Positions 21,871 through 34,177 of a stretch of 64,000 nucleotides of DNA are shown piece after piece. Position 1 is the first letter of the stretch. Every line of letters starts with the position of its first letter. Source of the DNA: Cheiracanthium punctorium (Eukaryota > Arthropoda > Arachnida > Araneae > Cheiracanthiidae); NCBI GenBank assembly GCA_038373885.1, contig JAWZYV010013530.1, positions 248,001 to 312,000 of the forward strand. Direction: 5' to 3'. The notes beneath the pieces were generated by a model. It ran no database searches and was not told the origin of the DNA. It saw only the letters and a list, made by a program, of their open reading frames with translations. A program made the translations under genes and the position numbers.

Positions 21871-23398
21871 TTTTCAGACAAATGACAGGCACGTAAAGTG
21901 CAAGTGGGCCTTTTCCCGAAGCGGTACATTTAATTGAAGTCAAATAAGCTTTTTCTTAAAAAATAGCCACTCCCCCAAAAATATTCTGCATCCACCACTG
22001 TCCGGCATGCAAGGTAAGTAATTATGCAGGAGTTCAACTAAACACACAACAGTAATCTGTTGTCATCTGACTCATGTTTACTTTGTTGAGTTGATTGATG
22101 AAGAATTCTCACCATAGCGAAGCTTAAAATTTTGAAAAATATAAAATAATAAAAATCATGCATTCTAAAAATATGCCTGCTTGTGTTTATGGGGAGGGGA
22201 GAATAAGTTTTTTAATTCCAGAATATAAATGTAAGTGAAAATATTTTTGTGAAAAGTTTTTGGGGACATCCAGGAGAATGATATTTTGTTAAGTGTCTCA
22301 CGTCCATGTTTTTTTTTAATAGAAATAAAAAACATGAATTATAGTGTTGTACGTTTTAAATATAAATACAAAAAGACATTAAAAAATTCTGAATATAATA
22401 CTTTTTAAATAAACTACGTTTTAAATGTGTATGTCAGAGACGTAGCAATTTTGGATTTTTGTTAATTGGGTGTCAACAAATCAAGTATTTTTGTGGAAAA
22501 TTATACTTTTTGCACCCTTACTTTTGCCCCCCGAAATTTATTCCTCGCTATATTTCTGGTGTATGTGTATAGTGTGCATCTATACAATTAAAGTTTACAT
22601 TTTGAGGACCTCATTAGAATGATCCCCTAAAACAATAAAGTTATTTTTTAAATACTACATACATCATCACAACAAGATTTGACTGTACTTAACTGAAAAA
22701 TATTCCAGTGCGCTTAGGAATTCATGAAATTAAGCATAAAAAGAAAACATTCCGTTCAGGTAAAAAAAGAGAGGGAAAGAAGAAAAAAAAATGTTGGGGG
22801 AGATGCTTGCTCACTTCCGTGTTAATATATACATTGTAATCTCTCAATTTGTGGCATAAGGTAATATCATATCTTTGAATAACAGCGGAGGGGGGATTTT
22901 TCCCCAGACTTTTATTCACACTGCTCCACACAAAGGGTCATTCCCCTTTCGACGAAGATGAGGGAAGGCAAAGGGGTCGGTCAAGGAAATGGCAGAAATG
23001 CTCAGCTGACGGAACAATGAAGGAATATTTCTATTAAAAAAAGAGAAAAGAAAAAAGAAAAGAAAAATAATGTGTGTCATGATAGTGCCAATGTAATGCA
23101 GCTGCATATAATAATATTATCGAGAATATGGCTGACTAAAGCACCTCTAGACACCGTTAAAATACATATATGCGATATAAATTTTAGGAAAAGCAATCTA
23201 ATTAAGCAAACATAAATAAAGAAGTTGCTAAATTTTATTTCTCAATAAAAAATAATTCTTAAGTTGCTTTTTAAAATAATTTTTGCTAAATAACTATTTA
23301 TTTTACTAATTACCACGAAGTAAAACAGCATCTTGAATAAACAATATAAGAATTCAATGTGCCATTTCAAAAACCGCATATTTTTTAAATAGTTTTTG
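21871..23398. other. AT-rich stretch without recognised features
   Basis: Contains a purine-rich tract at 23035-23070 and homopolymers only. Minus-strand short frames here have no domain. Confidence 0.5.
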
Positions 23399-23935
23399 TT
23401 ACCCTTGTACGAAGTACAAGAGGAAGTATTGTGATCGCGAAAATTTTTGCTATTAAGATTTTAACGGAAAATTCGAATTTTGGATTTTTAGCATGATTAA
23501 ATTTACTTTGATAAGTTTCTACGGAATGTCTAAACGTACATTTAGGTGTATTTATGCAAGTACTTATGCATGTGCGATCTATTTTGACTAGTTTTTTTGT
23601 GAGGTATGTACACGTACGTAACTCACATAACTGAAAAACAATCAGCCGTAGACAGTTAGACGCAGAATGTTGAAATTTTGCATTTAGAACTGTTGTAACA
23701 TCTAGCTCTACACTACGTTTTTTGGTCGCAATCTAAAGAGCAGCTTATTTACAAATTCATCAAAAATACTTTTAATGCATTACGTTCTATAGCCAGCTAC
23801 AATTAAAAGTCTAAGGACAGTCATTGTTTGGGCCACGCCCGGAATCTCACCAACTTTCTTCAAGCCTGAAGAGTTTTGATTAAATATCGGTATTGGTAAT
23901 CCGAAAATTCGAAAAAAAAAAAAAAAAAAAAAAAA
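23399..23935 (+). repeat. Repeat B fragment with a poly-A and CAA tail
   Basis: It begins TTACCCTTGTACGAAGTACA, the counterpart of the inverted end at 52850-52883 (CCTTATACTCCGTACGAGGG). It then shows the AGACGCAGAATGTTGAAATT and TGCATTACGTTCTATAG blocks and CAGTCATTGTTTGGGCCA. It closes with about 24 A residues (23912-23935) followed by CAACAACAACAA. Confidence 0.6.
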
Positions 23936-24588
23936 CAACAACAATGTGAAAGGAAATCGTCCTGCTTTACATTTTCAGAATATTTCTAGATTCCGATGTG
24001 ATGGGAAAAATCACTGTTACAGAAGAGTTCACAGAACTCAAATAAATAGCATAACTGGTAAGTAATTTTTAAATCAGTTCTATACTTCATTTTGCGTATA
24101 TTTTGCATTAATTTATTATTATATGTGTCTTTTCCTCCGCCATTACTGCTAATCGAATTTTACAACTTTTATAGGGAAGCATTTTGATATGCAGCGGTAA
24201 GTTTATGATGAAGTAAAACTTATATCCCAACCACCGTGTTGTAAGGATTTTAGGTGACGTTTTAACTGCATCCCTAAGGTGACCATAAGTACCCTTTTGA
24301 ACGGGACAGTCCCGTTTTTATAAAATGTCCCTCCCCCCCAGTGTCCCGTTTTCAGAAAGAGAGCAACCCACGGAAAAAATTTCAATAAAGGGCGCTAAAA
24401 AATCTTAAATCATCCAACGGCAGCATCCAGCAGTCAGTTTTTTGCATCCAAAGAAAAAAACTGACCCCTTTCCTCCCCTCTCGAAACGCAAAGAAATCGC
24501 CAAAAGTTACAAGGAATGTAAACACTTTTCCACTCTTTCATTCTCGTTTTAAGGAATCCAAAATTTACTTTGTATTCTTAATTCTGTT

Positions 24589-24988
24589 AAAATAAATAAA
24601 AAACTTTGTGAAAAACACACATAAGATGTTACTTGTAAGTTGATACGTACGTTTCGATCAAAAAGTCTTTTGGTCTTCCTGAGTCAAAGCCCTTCGTCAC
24701 ACAGAACAGAGAGAACTTTCGTCAAACGCACACATTTCATTTTTAAGAGTGTTTTAACACTCTTAAAAATGAACTGTTAGTTTGTGGGATGTTTGCTTAG
24801 TGTAAAAATCTCCATTGTTGAACAGTTCAGTTTGAAAATGTGAACGAACACAGAATTGAGTTCCCTCTGTTCTGTGTGACGAAGGGCTTTGACTGAGGAA
24901 GACCGAAAGAATTTTTGGTTGAAACGTACGTATCAACTTACAAGTAACATGTTATGTGTGTTTTTTCACAAAGTTTTTTATTTATTTT
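24589..24988. repeat. Large fold-back inside the hAT-like element
   Basis: The left arm 24589-24715 and right arm 24861-24988 are inverted copies (AAAATAAATAAAAAACTTTG and complement at the outer ends), at roughly 90% identity by eye. Between them sits a further perfect 16-bp palindrome with a 2-nt loop at 24738-24771 (arm CATTTTTAAGAGTGTT). Confidence 0.85.
24893..24940 (+). ncRNA. Hammerhead-ribozyme-like motif
   Basis: CTGAGGA (24893-24899) fits CUGANGA. A stem GACCGAAA/TTTTGGTT (with G-U pairs) follows, then GAAAC (24921-24925). ACGTACGT allows a 2-bp stem III with a GUAC loop, and then UA as a possible UH cleavage site. TTGA before and TCAA after could make a short stem I. Related sequences are at 24643-24690 (minus; core altered to CTCAGGA) and 25455-25497 (core lost, GAAACGTACGTC kept). 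Type I hammerheads occur in Penelope-like elements. Activity is not established. Confidence 0.35.
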
Positions 24989-25763
24989 ATCGTTTAACAC
25001 CAGTATTTTGAGTGTTTTTTCCGTTCATTCTGTTGTCTATTCTATCCAGTTTACCTTGGAACAAGAGTGCAACAATTCTTTATCTTTTTTGATATCCTTG
25101 TTTCTAAAAATCCTAACGCTTTCTCTACTGTTTTTCGTAAACCCTTTTCCTTTTCTTTACCTCCTTAGGATCTTAGGGTGGGCACGGGGATGTATTGTTT
25201 ATGTGTTTGTCATTTTAATGTTCTTTTTTTAGCCAACTATTTAAATTCATTTAATTTTTCATTTATTTATTTTTTATAACGTATGTTCTTCTTTTGCTTA
25301 TTCCTTCGCCCCGTTCCCCGCTTTATTCCCTCTTTTCACTCTGGTTTACTAAGAATTTCTTTCCTTCTAAAAGACAACATCCTTTTTCTGTGCTCTTTTG
25401 TTTACATTTCTCACTTTCTTACCTTTCTGCCTTGTGTGGGATGGTGTTTTTGAAGTCGAAGAAGGTCCAACTCCTAGTACCACCCGAAACGTACGTCTTG
25501 CACTATTTTTTATAGCATACGTGTGTTTTAACAAAGTTTTTTTTTTCATTACATTTTGATGTCAACATTAACACCAGCTTTTTTTTTTCTCTTTTTTTTT
25601 AACAACTAAAAGAAACCCCGACTTGTTAATTCAGTCTCCCTACACTATTACCTTAAAAAATGTAGATGTCCCGTTTTGAGGAAAAAATATAAATACACTG
25701 TTGCCAAAAAATTATTAATGTCCCGTTTTCAAAGAAAAAATGAATGGTCACGTTATGCATCCC

Positions 25764-28700
25764 CCAAAATGACAAATCCACACTTTCAGCAACCAACAGG
25801 CAACATTATATTACATTTTATCACGTAGCATTAAATTGTCTGTTGAATTTGTACTGTCACCAAAATACACCGCACTGTGGCTGGAGTGTATTATTGATGT
25901 GTCAAAAAACATTCCCAAACAGGGCTACTCTTACGATTTCGTCATAGTAGAATAGTCATTTACAAAGTCATAGCAATTTTTGCTGCTTATAAAATAAATA
26001 AATAAATAATGATAAAAGAATTATTCGTGAATTTTCTTCTGAGTTTGTAATTTGTTTTCAACTGATCAACCTAATTTACTCAAATGGTCACAAAAATTTA
26101 GTTTTGAAGTAGAAGTAATTCCAAAAATGATTTCAAAACAAAAATTTCCAAGTTAAACAGAAGACGATTCCATACTGTTAACAGCTTGTTGTTTCATTAC
26201 GAATAAATTTTAAAGCCTTGCAACCCTATTACTCTACCCATTTTATTCGCAAAACCTAAAACAACAGCCAGGATATTTAAATACAATTCATAACTGCTAT
26301 GCTAATAATTTCTGTATTTTTATCTTTGCACTGCATCTTATTGAAGCTATCTATATATATCTAAGAATTTGTAAAATTAGTCCGAAAAGCACTATTTCTG
26401 ATGTATCCCCCCTGTACGATACTTTTAACGATTTTTTACCGATTTTTTTTTTTTTTTTTTTTTTAACTTTCTAAGGTGTTCAGTCGAGTAACCGTCAATA
26501 TTGCTCTTGACTTTTCAAACAGTTGGTTTCTATGCAAGCACCTATCTCAAAGTAGCGGAACTCCAAATTTGACCTAGGTCATCTGCTGCCCCTTATGCGG
26601 TGCAGTCCGGTTCTCTTTTTTTTTTTTTTAACCTCGTGTAATTTTCTTGATCCAAAGTCTTTCCCTTCTCCATCTACTTTACTAAAATTCTTTCGTTACG
26701 ATTGGTCAAAGGAAAAAGAATTTTTTTCTTTTAATTATAGCAACAAAAGGAATAAACCTTACAGCAGGGAGGGGAATTCGGACATCTATCTTATCAAACA
26801 GGTAGGTTCAATACACTTTAACCGAAAAGTTTGACCTTCAGGTCGATGTTCAACTTTTTTCTAAGATCCTGTTGCATCACTGCAACACTAATCGAAATAC
26901 CTCTATTTGAACAGTTACATTTATTTTAGAAGCTTAGAAGGAGTCATGTCTCGTGCTCAAAAGAAATAACTTTCAGTAAACTTTAATTCATAGCAATTCA
27001 AATTATTTTGACTATAATTTTTGAGGTTTGTTTTTCCGATTAGAATGTTAGAGAATACCATTCAGTCAGAAATTATTAAAATATATGTGTTATCCAGTAG
27101 GCTATTTAATTTATTTCATTTATATAGTGTGTGTGAGAAAGAGAGTGTATGTATCCTCTAAAATCAACTACAACAGTGCTGTTTAAAATCTATGTTCCAA
27201 AAGGAAATGCATAAATTAAACTTAGCAACTCATTGCCACTTCATCAGTTTTATAAAGTTTCATCTCTATTTTTCAAAACTGAATATCAAACATTTACCTG
27301 CGTATGCATAAATTAATTATTTTATGAACCTTTATAGTTTTTATTATCAGGACAAATTAAAAACCAAAATAATTTACATACGTAATTAGTTTTCGTAAGA
27401 AAGATTTAATATAGTTACAAGCCTAATGTTTAGTGCATATTGATTTTTTTTATAGCTACAAGGTTCTTTCATTTTTAATTCTGAAAGATACTGAATAATA
27501 GGTTTTCACAATTAAAACAAGTATTTTTCAAGATAGCTTTTTCTTGTGTGTACATTTTGGTTGTAGGAATCATACAATATTCGTTAGATATTAATAAAGT
27601 AAAATAACTTGATTTCTTAAATAGTATTCCAATTTATCGCGATTTTGCAGGCTCTTATCATTTCTGTATGATATGTCCTTCAAATTTAAGTATGACAATT
27701 TTTTTTTTTTTGGTCAGTTTGATCATTTTTGTGAAATATCTGTAGCGAAAAGAGATAGAAATTATAAATTGTTTTATTGAAATATTATTTAAACCAATGT
27801 TTTATTAAAATGCATCTTCATTGAAATTTTTCTACAAATGGTTATAATAATCAATTGTATAGTTAACTGTAAAAATACTTGAATAACGAGTGCATTAGTA
27901 TTTAGTTTAAAAAAATGAAAAACTATCCGTACAGTATATATATATATTCACTTGAGGTATGTCTTCAAACTCCATCATATAGTTCCCTTAACCTTTTCTT
28001 TCACTTGTAATTCTACATCAGCAGTAAAATAAGTTTTACAGGCGACAGTTAGCAGAAGTTGTGTTTTCATCCAGATATTTAACGTCTTGATCAGAAACTG
28101 ACATGATGCAACTGTGAGCTTTTACACGTATAAAAATTTAAAATGTAACTTGAAATTTTTAGTGTTCCTACTTTCTAGTCTTTAGTTTCTCTAAAGAGAT
28201 GTATATAGTTCGATTTCTTATAAAATTTTTGATGGTAATTTTAAATTTTTAAAGAAAAAATGATAGCAATGTCATATACAATTACTTTTGGAGACATGAT
28301 ACGAACTTTAACGATAGAAAGATTTTATTTTTAGTCGCTAAAGTAACAATGTGCGAAACAAGTTTCAAAGTGTTAGATTGACAATAAGTTATTGGTATTA
28401 ATTAATAAAACAGCACGTATTTTGGGAAGTTTGAATAAAATTAATTACTTAGTCAATATTTTCTTCATTAGTAAGAAATGTTCATGACATATATTTGCAT
28501 TTTTACTTGCCTGTCTACCCTCAATCTAACCTTTTTAAATATGCATGATGTCAGTTTAAAATGTTATTGGTATTCTTTGCAGCTAGTTTAAGATTATATG
28601 TATGAGGTGTATTTTAAAATAATAATATAGTTTTTTTACAAAGTTCAAATAAATACAATTTTAAAAAAAATTTCATTTCAAAATGGAGAACTTATCTTTA

Positions 28701-29381
28701 ATCGCACACTAAAGGGTCTACGGAGAGAGGTATTAATGTAATTCAGCAGGATTTTGAGAAACACACAAAGCATGGTTAAAGCACCGATTGTTCTCCCCAA
28801 CATGGCAATTTTCGCTACTCTTTTTCCGAAGAGATCTTGATCAGTGTTCTCTTTTGTGAATATACTGTGGATTGAAGTGGATAATTTTAATTTGTGTTCT
28901 GATTTAGTCTACTGTAATTTTAATTAGTAATTTAAAATATCTTTTCTCAATTGTTAATAATAAAACTTACCTGTATATGTAACCAACATTCTAATGTATG
29001 TATATAGTTGTATTAAAACTTATGTTTTCCACACTTTTATTTGTAAGTATGATTTCAAATATTTTTGTAGAAAACCCACACACATTGTAATAATTCTGTA
29101 AAGTATTTATGAACAATTTTAAGACCCTAATTTTTCGATTTTTACTTCTCTTTCAAATATTATTAAAGAGTTTTTCAAAAATCATTTTATTGTGATGTTT
29201 ATAGCTTATATTTGAAAAGAGAATTTAAGTAGTATAAATTTGCAAAAAGTTATTTATGAAGCAGAATTCTGTATATACTCACGTCAGTTTAAAGGTTTTT
29301 GACCGATAAATTTTATTTAGTACTACGATCCAAATAGTTATTCGTGTTTCCGGCTTTTTAAATTATTTGTTAATATCTCAT
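25764..29381. other. AT-rich stretch without recognised features
   Basis: Contains a 22-base T run (26443-26464), T13 near 26618 and (GA/GT)n-like sequence near 27128-27150. I see no frame with recognisable content and no bounded repeat in these 3.6 kb. Confidence 0.5.
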
Positions 29382-29568
29382 ATTTACTTGACAAATATTT
29401 TTTGTAAAGATAAACTAGATCTCAACAAATGGTTAAAAAGAAAAATAATACAGATAAAATAATGTTAAATATCATTGATAAAGCTTCAAAGAAAATGTTT
29501 AACTTGTAAGCAGCATATTACGCACCTTAACAGTGATAGATTACACAAGTACTTTTGAATTTTAAAGA

Positions 29569-29572
<4 letters not shown>
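29382..29572. repeat. 191-bp segment duplicated at 30822-31010
   Basis: TTTACTTGACAAATATTTTT through CACAAGTACTTTTGAATTTT recurs 1,440 bp downstream in direct orientation, with about 90% identity by eye. The pair includes AAATGGTTA and TTCAAAGAAAATGTTTAAC. Confidence 0.8.
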
Positions 29573-29606
<34 letters not shown>

Positions 29607-29620
29607 GTATAATATATATA
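29572..29620. repeat. (AT)n microsatellite
   Basis: An alternating AT run with minor interruptions directly follows the duplicated segment. Confidence 0.95.
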
Positions 29621-30696
29621 ATAGCTTACTTACGTAAAGTGAAATCCCAAGATAATCCATTTATAAAGTGAAAAAAATATAAAAATAAAAAAGTAGATAG
29701 CACATGGTGCCAATTAACGAGCTTATACCGGATAAGTGTTTAAATATAGCCTTTTAAGGGTATGAAAGAGTGGATAAATTGGATATAAAGCGCCAAATTA
29801 GAACTGGTGGGCTTTTTAAGCCTAATCACATGTAACCTCAAATAGACGGAAAATGGAATGGATATTGAAATGGTGTGCTCTATCATCAGGCGCCACCGCA
29901 CACACATTTCAATTTAATTGAAAAAAACAATAATAGCTAGGTTTCTGCAAGTTACCTGACCAAAATTAGGGTCCTTTTGTAACTTGGGGGCGCGACCTTA
30001 GCTATTAGAAATAAACAACGAGGAAGTGGACCGACAAGAAGATCGAAGCTCAATAATGGAGGCAGTATTAGTGCATGTTGCCATCAGAGAAGACTTAATG
30101 ACATCAATAGACAAGTAATGCCATGGAGTGTGAAAAAAAAATGATATATTAATAATACTTTGGAAGTATGGAAAGGAAAGGAATAAATAAAAAGTAATAA
30201 TTAAATGAATAAATAAAAAGAATAAAAATGGTAATAATTAAATGAATAAATAATAAAATAAATATAACACTAGTATAGCTAGCCTATGTTTAACGTAGTA
30301 CTAGCTGCAGTAGCTACGAAGTTGTGGAAAAGGAGAAAAACTGTAGAAATAATTTTAACAGTAATGATATTGATAATAATTATACACATTTATTAATTGC
30401 TATTTATGCTAAGATTATTGTAAAATATTTAGGTAGAACAGTACTCTGTATGGCTTCATTGGTTACAGACTCACATAAAAAAGGAAAAAGTACCAGTAAT
30501 CAACTATTCTTAATTATAGAATTTTTTTTAAATAAAATATATAGATATATATTTTATGATTTTTTTTTTAAATATAGAAAGAACCAACTACCAACCCCAT
30601 CCTCACCAACCAATATTCTGATTAGGACATACAGTTTTTTTTATTACATAGAGGATATATAGATTATATTGATAAGTTGATAAGTTGCTTTAGTTG
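29621..30696. other. Stretch without gene; A/T minisatellite at 30170-30270
   Basis: AATGAATAAATAAAAAG-type words recur at 30170-30270. A GC-richer patch at 29880-30000 (GGCGCCACCGCACACAC) has no recognisable identity. The 112-codon frame at 30324-30662 is low-complexity and is not called. Confidence 0.45.
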
Positions 30697-31200
30697 ATAA
30701 AAAAGAAAATAAATTAGCACAATTGCATAATGTCTTTAAATTCTTTACATCCAATTTTACAATGAAATATTATTTTTGTATTTTATTATTTCATAAATAT
30801 TCATATTTATTTGACAAATTCATATTTACTTGACAAATATTTTTGTAAAGATAAAGTAGATCTCTACAAATGGTTACAAAAAAATACAGATAAAATAATG
30901 TTAAATGTCATTGATAAGGCTTCAAAGAAAATGTTTAACTTGTAAGTAGCATATTACACACCTTAACGGTGATCGATTACACAAGTAGTTTTGGATTTTA
31001 AATAAAAATAATTATATTTTTGTATTATGGATTAGATTGATAAATAATACCGTATCGAAAGTCTTCCGGCTTTGCTTTTGTTGATAAAAAAAAAAAGAAA
31101 ATAAATTAGCTCAATTGAATAATGTCTTTAAATTCTTCATATCCAATTTTACAATGAAATATTATTTTTGTATTTTATTGTTTCATAAATATTTATAAAT
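30697..31200. repeat. Interleaved direct repeats
   Basis: GATAAAAAAGAAAATAAATT plus TAATGTCTTTAAATTCTT (from 30697) recurs from 31082, a spacing of 385. Between them lies the second copy (30822-31010) of the 29382-29572 segment. Together these form an A-B-A arrangement of diverged copies. Confidence 0.7.
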
Positions 31201-34177
31201 TTTAAACCCTTAAGCATAACTGCAGCTTAAGCGAAAAATTTGTATATTTGAGGCGGAACATAGCATGTTCAGGAGTAAAAATAGCGAACTTTCTTCTGGT
31301 TCTAACCCCCCCCACACACACACACACTTTTGCCTCGTTGGACGATACGTCTGTGTGATAAAGCATAGTATATCTATGATCTAATAATAGAAAGTGATTT
31401 GATTCTTTTATGTGTTTTCTCCATTCTTATGATGCGAACATTGAATGTGAGTCTTTCATCTGAATTCAATTCAAAAAGTGCCACTTCAAGCAGATTGATC
31501 AGAGTTCAAACAAGTATTCGAATTCTAAAGAACGCTCAGTGCTAACTGAATTACTTGAAAAAATAAATAAACTCCCAAACATGTTTTAAGACAGAGAAAG
31601 ATTCGTTTACAAAAAAGAATTTAAATTTTAAAAAGATGTTCTAGAACGAACATATCTATTCGACTTCAAAAAAGAATTAGAATACAAAAAGTACTTAAGT
31701 GAAAACAGAACTATTCATAGTAGTTATTTAATAAAATAATAGTGACAATCAATTAATTGATTTTTATTAATAATTGGAAATCACAGAAATTTGTTTGTAG
31801 TGCCGGTAAACTAATAACCAAAGAATGACTTTGCGAAATTGCAACAACAATCCACCTTTGCGAAAGCTCTCGGCGTCAAAAAGAGAAATGGTAGACAACC
31901 AAATAGAAGAAAGTATAGTGGTTATCTACAAAAGGGAAGACTCAAACAATGAGCATGTAAGCGAAGACATCGCTGCGATTAATATTAACAGAATTTATTG
32001 AGATTCCAACTAAAAACTCTTTTAAACAATATTAAAATAGCTTTAAATAGTGTAAATAATTTTAAAATAACCCAGGCAAATCCAACATTATCGCATGCCG
32101 GTGGTCTGTAAAACTACAAATTTTCAGAATTGGAGTCAAAGGTGAAGTCTCAAAATATTTTATACAAAAAAGGGCCAGCATTTTACATACTTGGAAGCCT
32201 ATCTTCTCTGATAAATCTAAAAATGTCAATAAAAAGTTGGGCATTTGTGTGTTGTGCAGCTTTCATTAATTTCTAAAAAAAAAGTGCGAGTTCGTGACTT
32301 ACAAGTGGTCTTTAAAATGACCTATCCTTTTTTTTTTTTTTTTTTTTGGTGCTTTTAAAGTCGTTCCTTGTATTACAATTCTTCCTTTTTCTCCTTTTAC
32401 TTTGAAATAGGTGAACAAAGAAAAGGATACTTTTCACTGTGAAGGAGAGGAAGCAACTTTCTCTCTTCAAAACCAATCTCTCTAACTGCGTCTATTTTTA
32501 GCACATTCGCTACCGATTTCGAAATCAGTATCAACTTGGCTAATCGACAACCCGGGAGAAGAAAAAAAAGACTCTAATTAATATTTTGCTCTTAAAGAAA
32601 GGGTAATAAAGGTCAGAGAGAAACTTAAAGAGGTTAAAATGCTGTTATAAAGTGGTTATTTGAAGTATCAATATCGCGAACCTGAGCTTTTAATAAGGCT
32701 AGGGTCAGTGCAGAATTCGGGGCAAACACCCTAAAGAGAGAGTGTGTGTGTATGTGATGCAGAATTGCGGCCAAAAGGTAACAAGACAAGATGAGATTTA
32801 TGTGACCGGCTTCTTTTGGAGCCATTTGGAAATCACTGTCGCTAGAAGAAGAAAAAACGATAAAAACAATCTGTGTTACTACTGCAGAAGGTTTTCCTAC
32901 AATTCTCTTTATCTTCATAACTCGTTGAGTAAAAAATAGTTTTTAGAAAGCGATACTCATTTTTTCTATTTTTACTTTTCCTGGAACTAAAACGAAAGTG
33001 AAAGAAGAATTTTTCCAAATAAATGGATTGAGTTGGTTGGATTTGGACAGTATGTTATGAAGATATATTTTGTGGACTAAGTTCGCTAATAGCTCGGATA
33101 GCGGTTTTTCACAACACTTGAATCTCATACTCTTAAGATAAATACGATTTTATCGCGAAAATAATACAATAACATAGAATATACGACACGGCTGAAATAT
33201 TTATTTTTTCTATGTCTAGAGGGTCACTATTTTGCATTTGAAGGGCTTCAATAATTGAATAAATATGCAAATACGCATGACGAAGTTGGTTAATTATGAT
33301 AAAATTTAACATAGTTTTTACCGAAATTCATTAGACGAATATTTTTTTATTATTAGTTTTTTTTTACTTACCTTCAAGATTTTTTTCATATTCTGAGTGC
33401 TAAAGCAATGTTCAAGTAATTAAATTTTTTCTCATTAAGGGATACATTTCAGTAATTAAGACCTACTTTCCACAAAAGTAATAGTTCACATATATATGTT
33501 TATAAAAGGTACAGCACTATACGATCGAAAGCTTGGATAATTTGAATTTGAGCCATGCTTTCTGATTCCTAAAGCAAATATGAGAAATTATTCCGTTACT
33601 TTGCATGTAAAGAGTGTTCTTGAACTCATGCTCTCTCGTAAAATTTCGATAACTTTTGAACTTAGGCTACCACTATCATATCCAAAAAGTAAATTTGATT
33701 TTTAGGACTGTGTATCATAAAAAGCTGAAAACAATTTTTATATTTAAAGAACATTTAATTATCTGTCACCAGTACTTTGTCATTTTTTGTAAAATATCAC
33801 ATCCGTTGAAGATATTATAAAAGTTTCTTTTATAAAATTTTGAAGTGCTTCCAGAAATGTTTTGTCTATAATATTCAGTTTTATACCAAATGTAACATAT
33901 TTTTTAGAAAAGCCACCGAAGTATAAAGAAAATATGTCAATCTTTAAATGTAACAGAGCAATAAACTACCACAGAGCATTTTCCTGAATAATCAACACTA
34001 AGGAAAAAATAATTACATTAAATGGATTTAAAGATATTTTTTTATCATGAAAAAGATTTATAAATAATATTAAAAATTATTTTACAATATCACAGACACG
34101 CGCACATAAATCAAAGAAGGAGAACCTAAGGATGTTTTCAGTTAAAAAACATTTAATGTTTTCTTTTTATATTACTT
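31201..34177. other. AT-rich stretch without recognised features
   Basis: A C-run plus (CA)n lies at 31305-31326, T runs at 32330-32347, and a slightly GC-richer patch at 32640-32900. No frame shows a known domain. Confidence 0.5.

Larger units (their letters stand above)
24275..25755. mobile_element. hAT-like non-autonomous DNA transposon
   Basis: An exact 8-bp duplication TGCATCCC flanks it (24267-24274; 25756-25763), the hAT size. Ends TAAGGTGACCAT and (inverted) TAACGTGACCAT match at 11 of 12 positions. GTCCCGTTTT recurs near both ends (24309, 24343; 25668, 25720) in the same orientation, resembling subterminal binding repeats. The 1,481-bp interior holds a ~127-bp-armed fold-back and copies of a structured motif, and no transposase frame. 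Confidence 0.8.
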
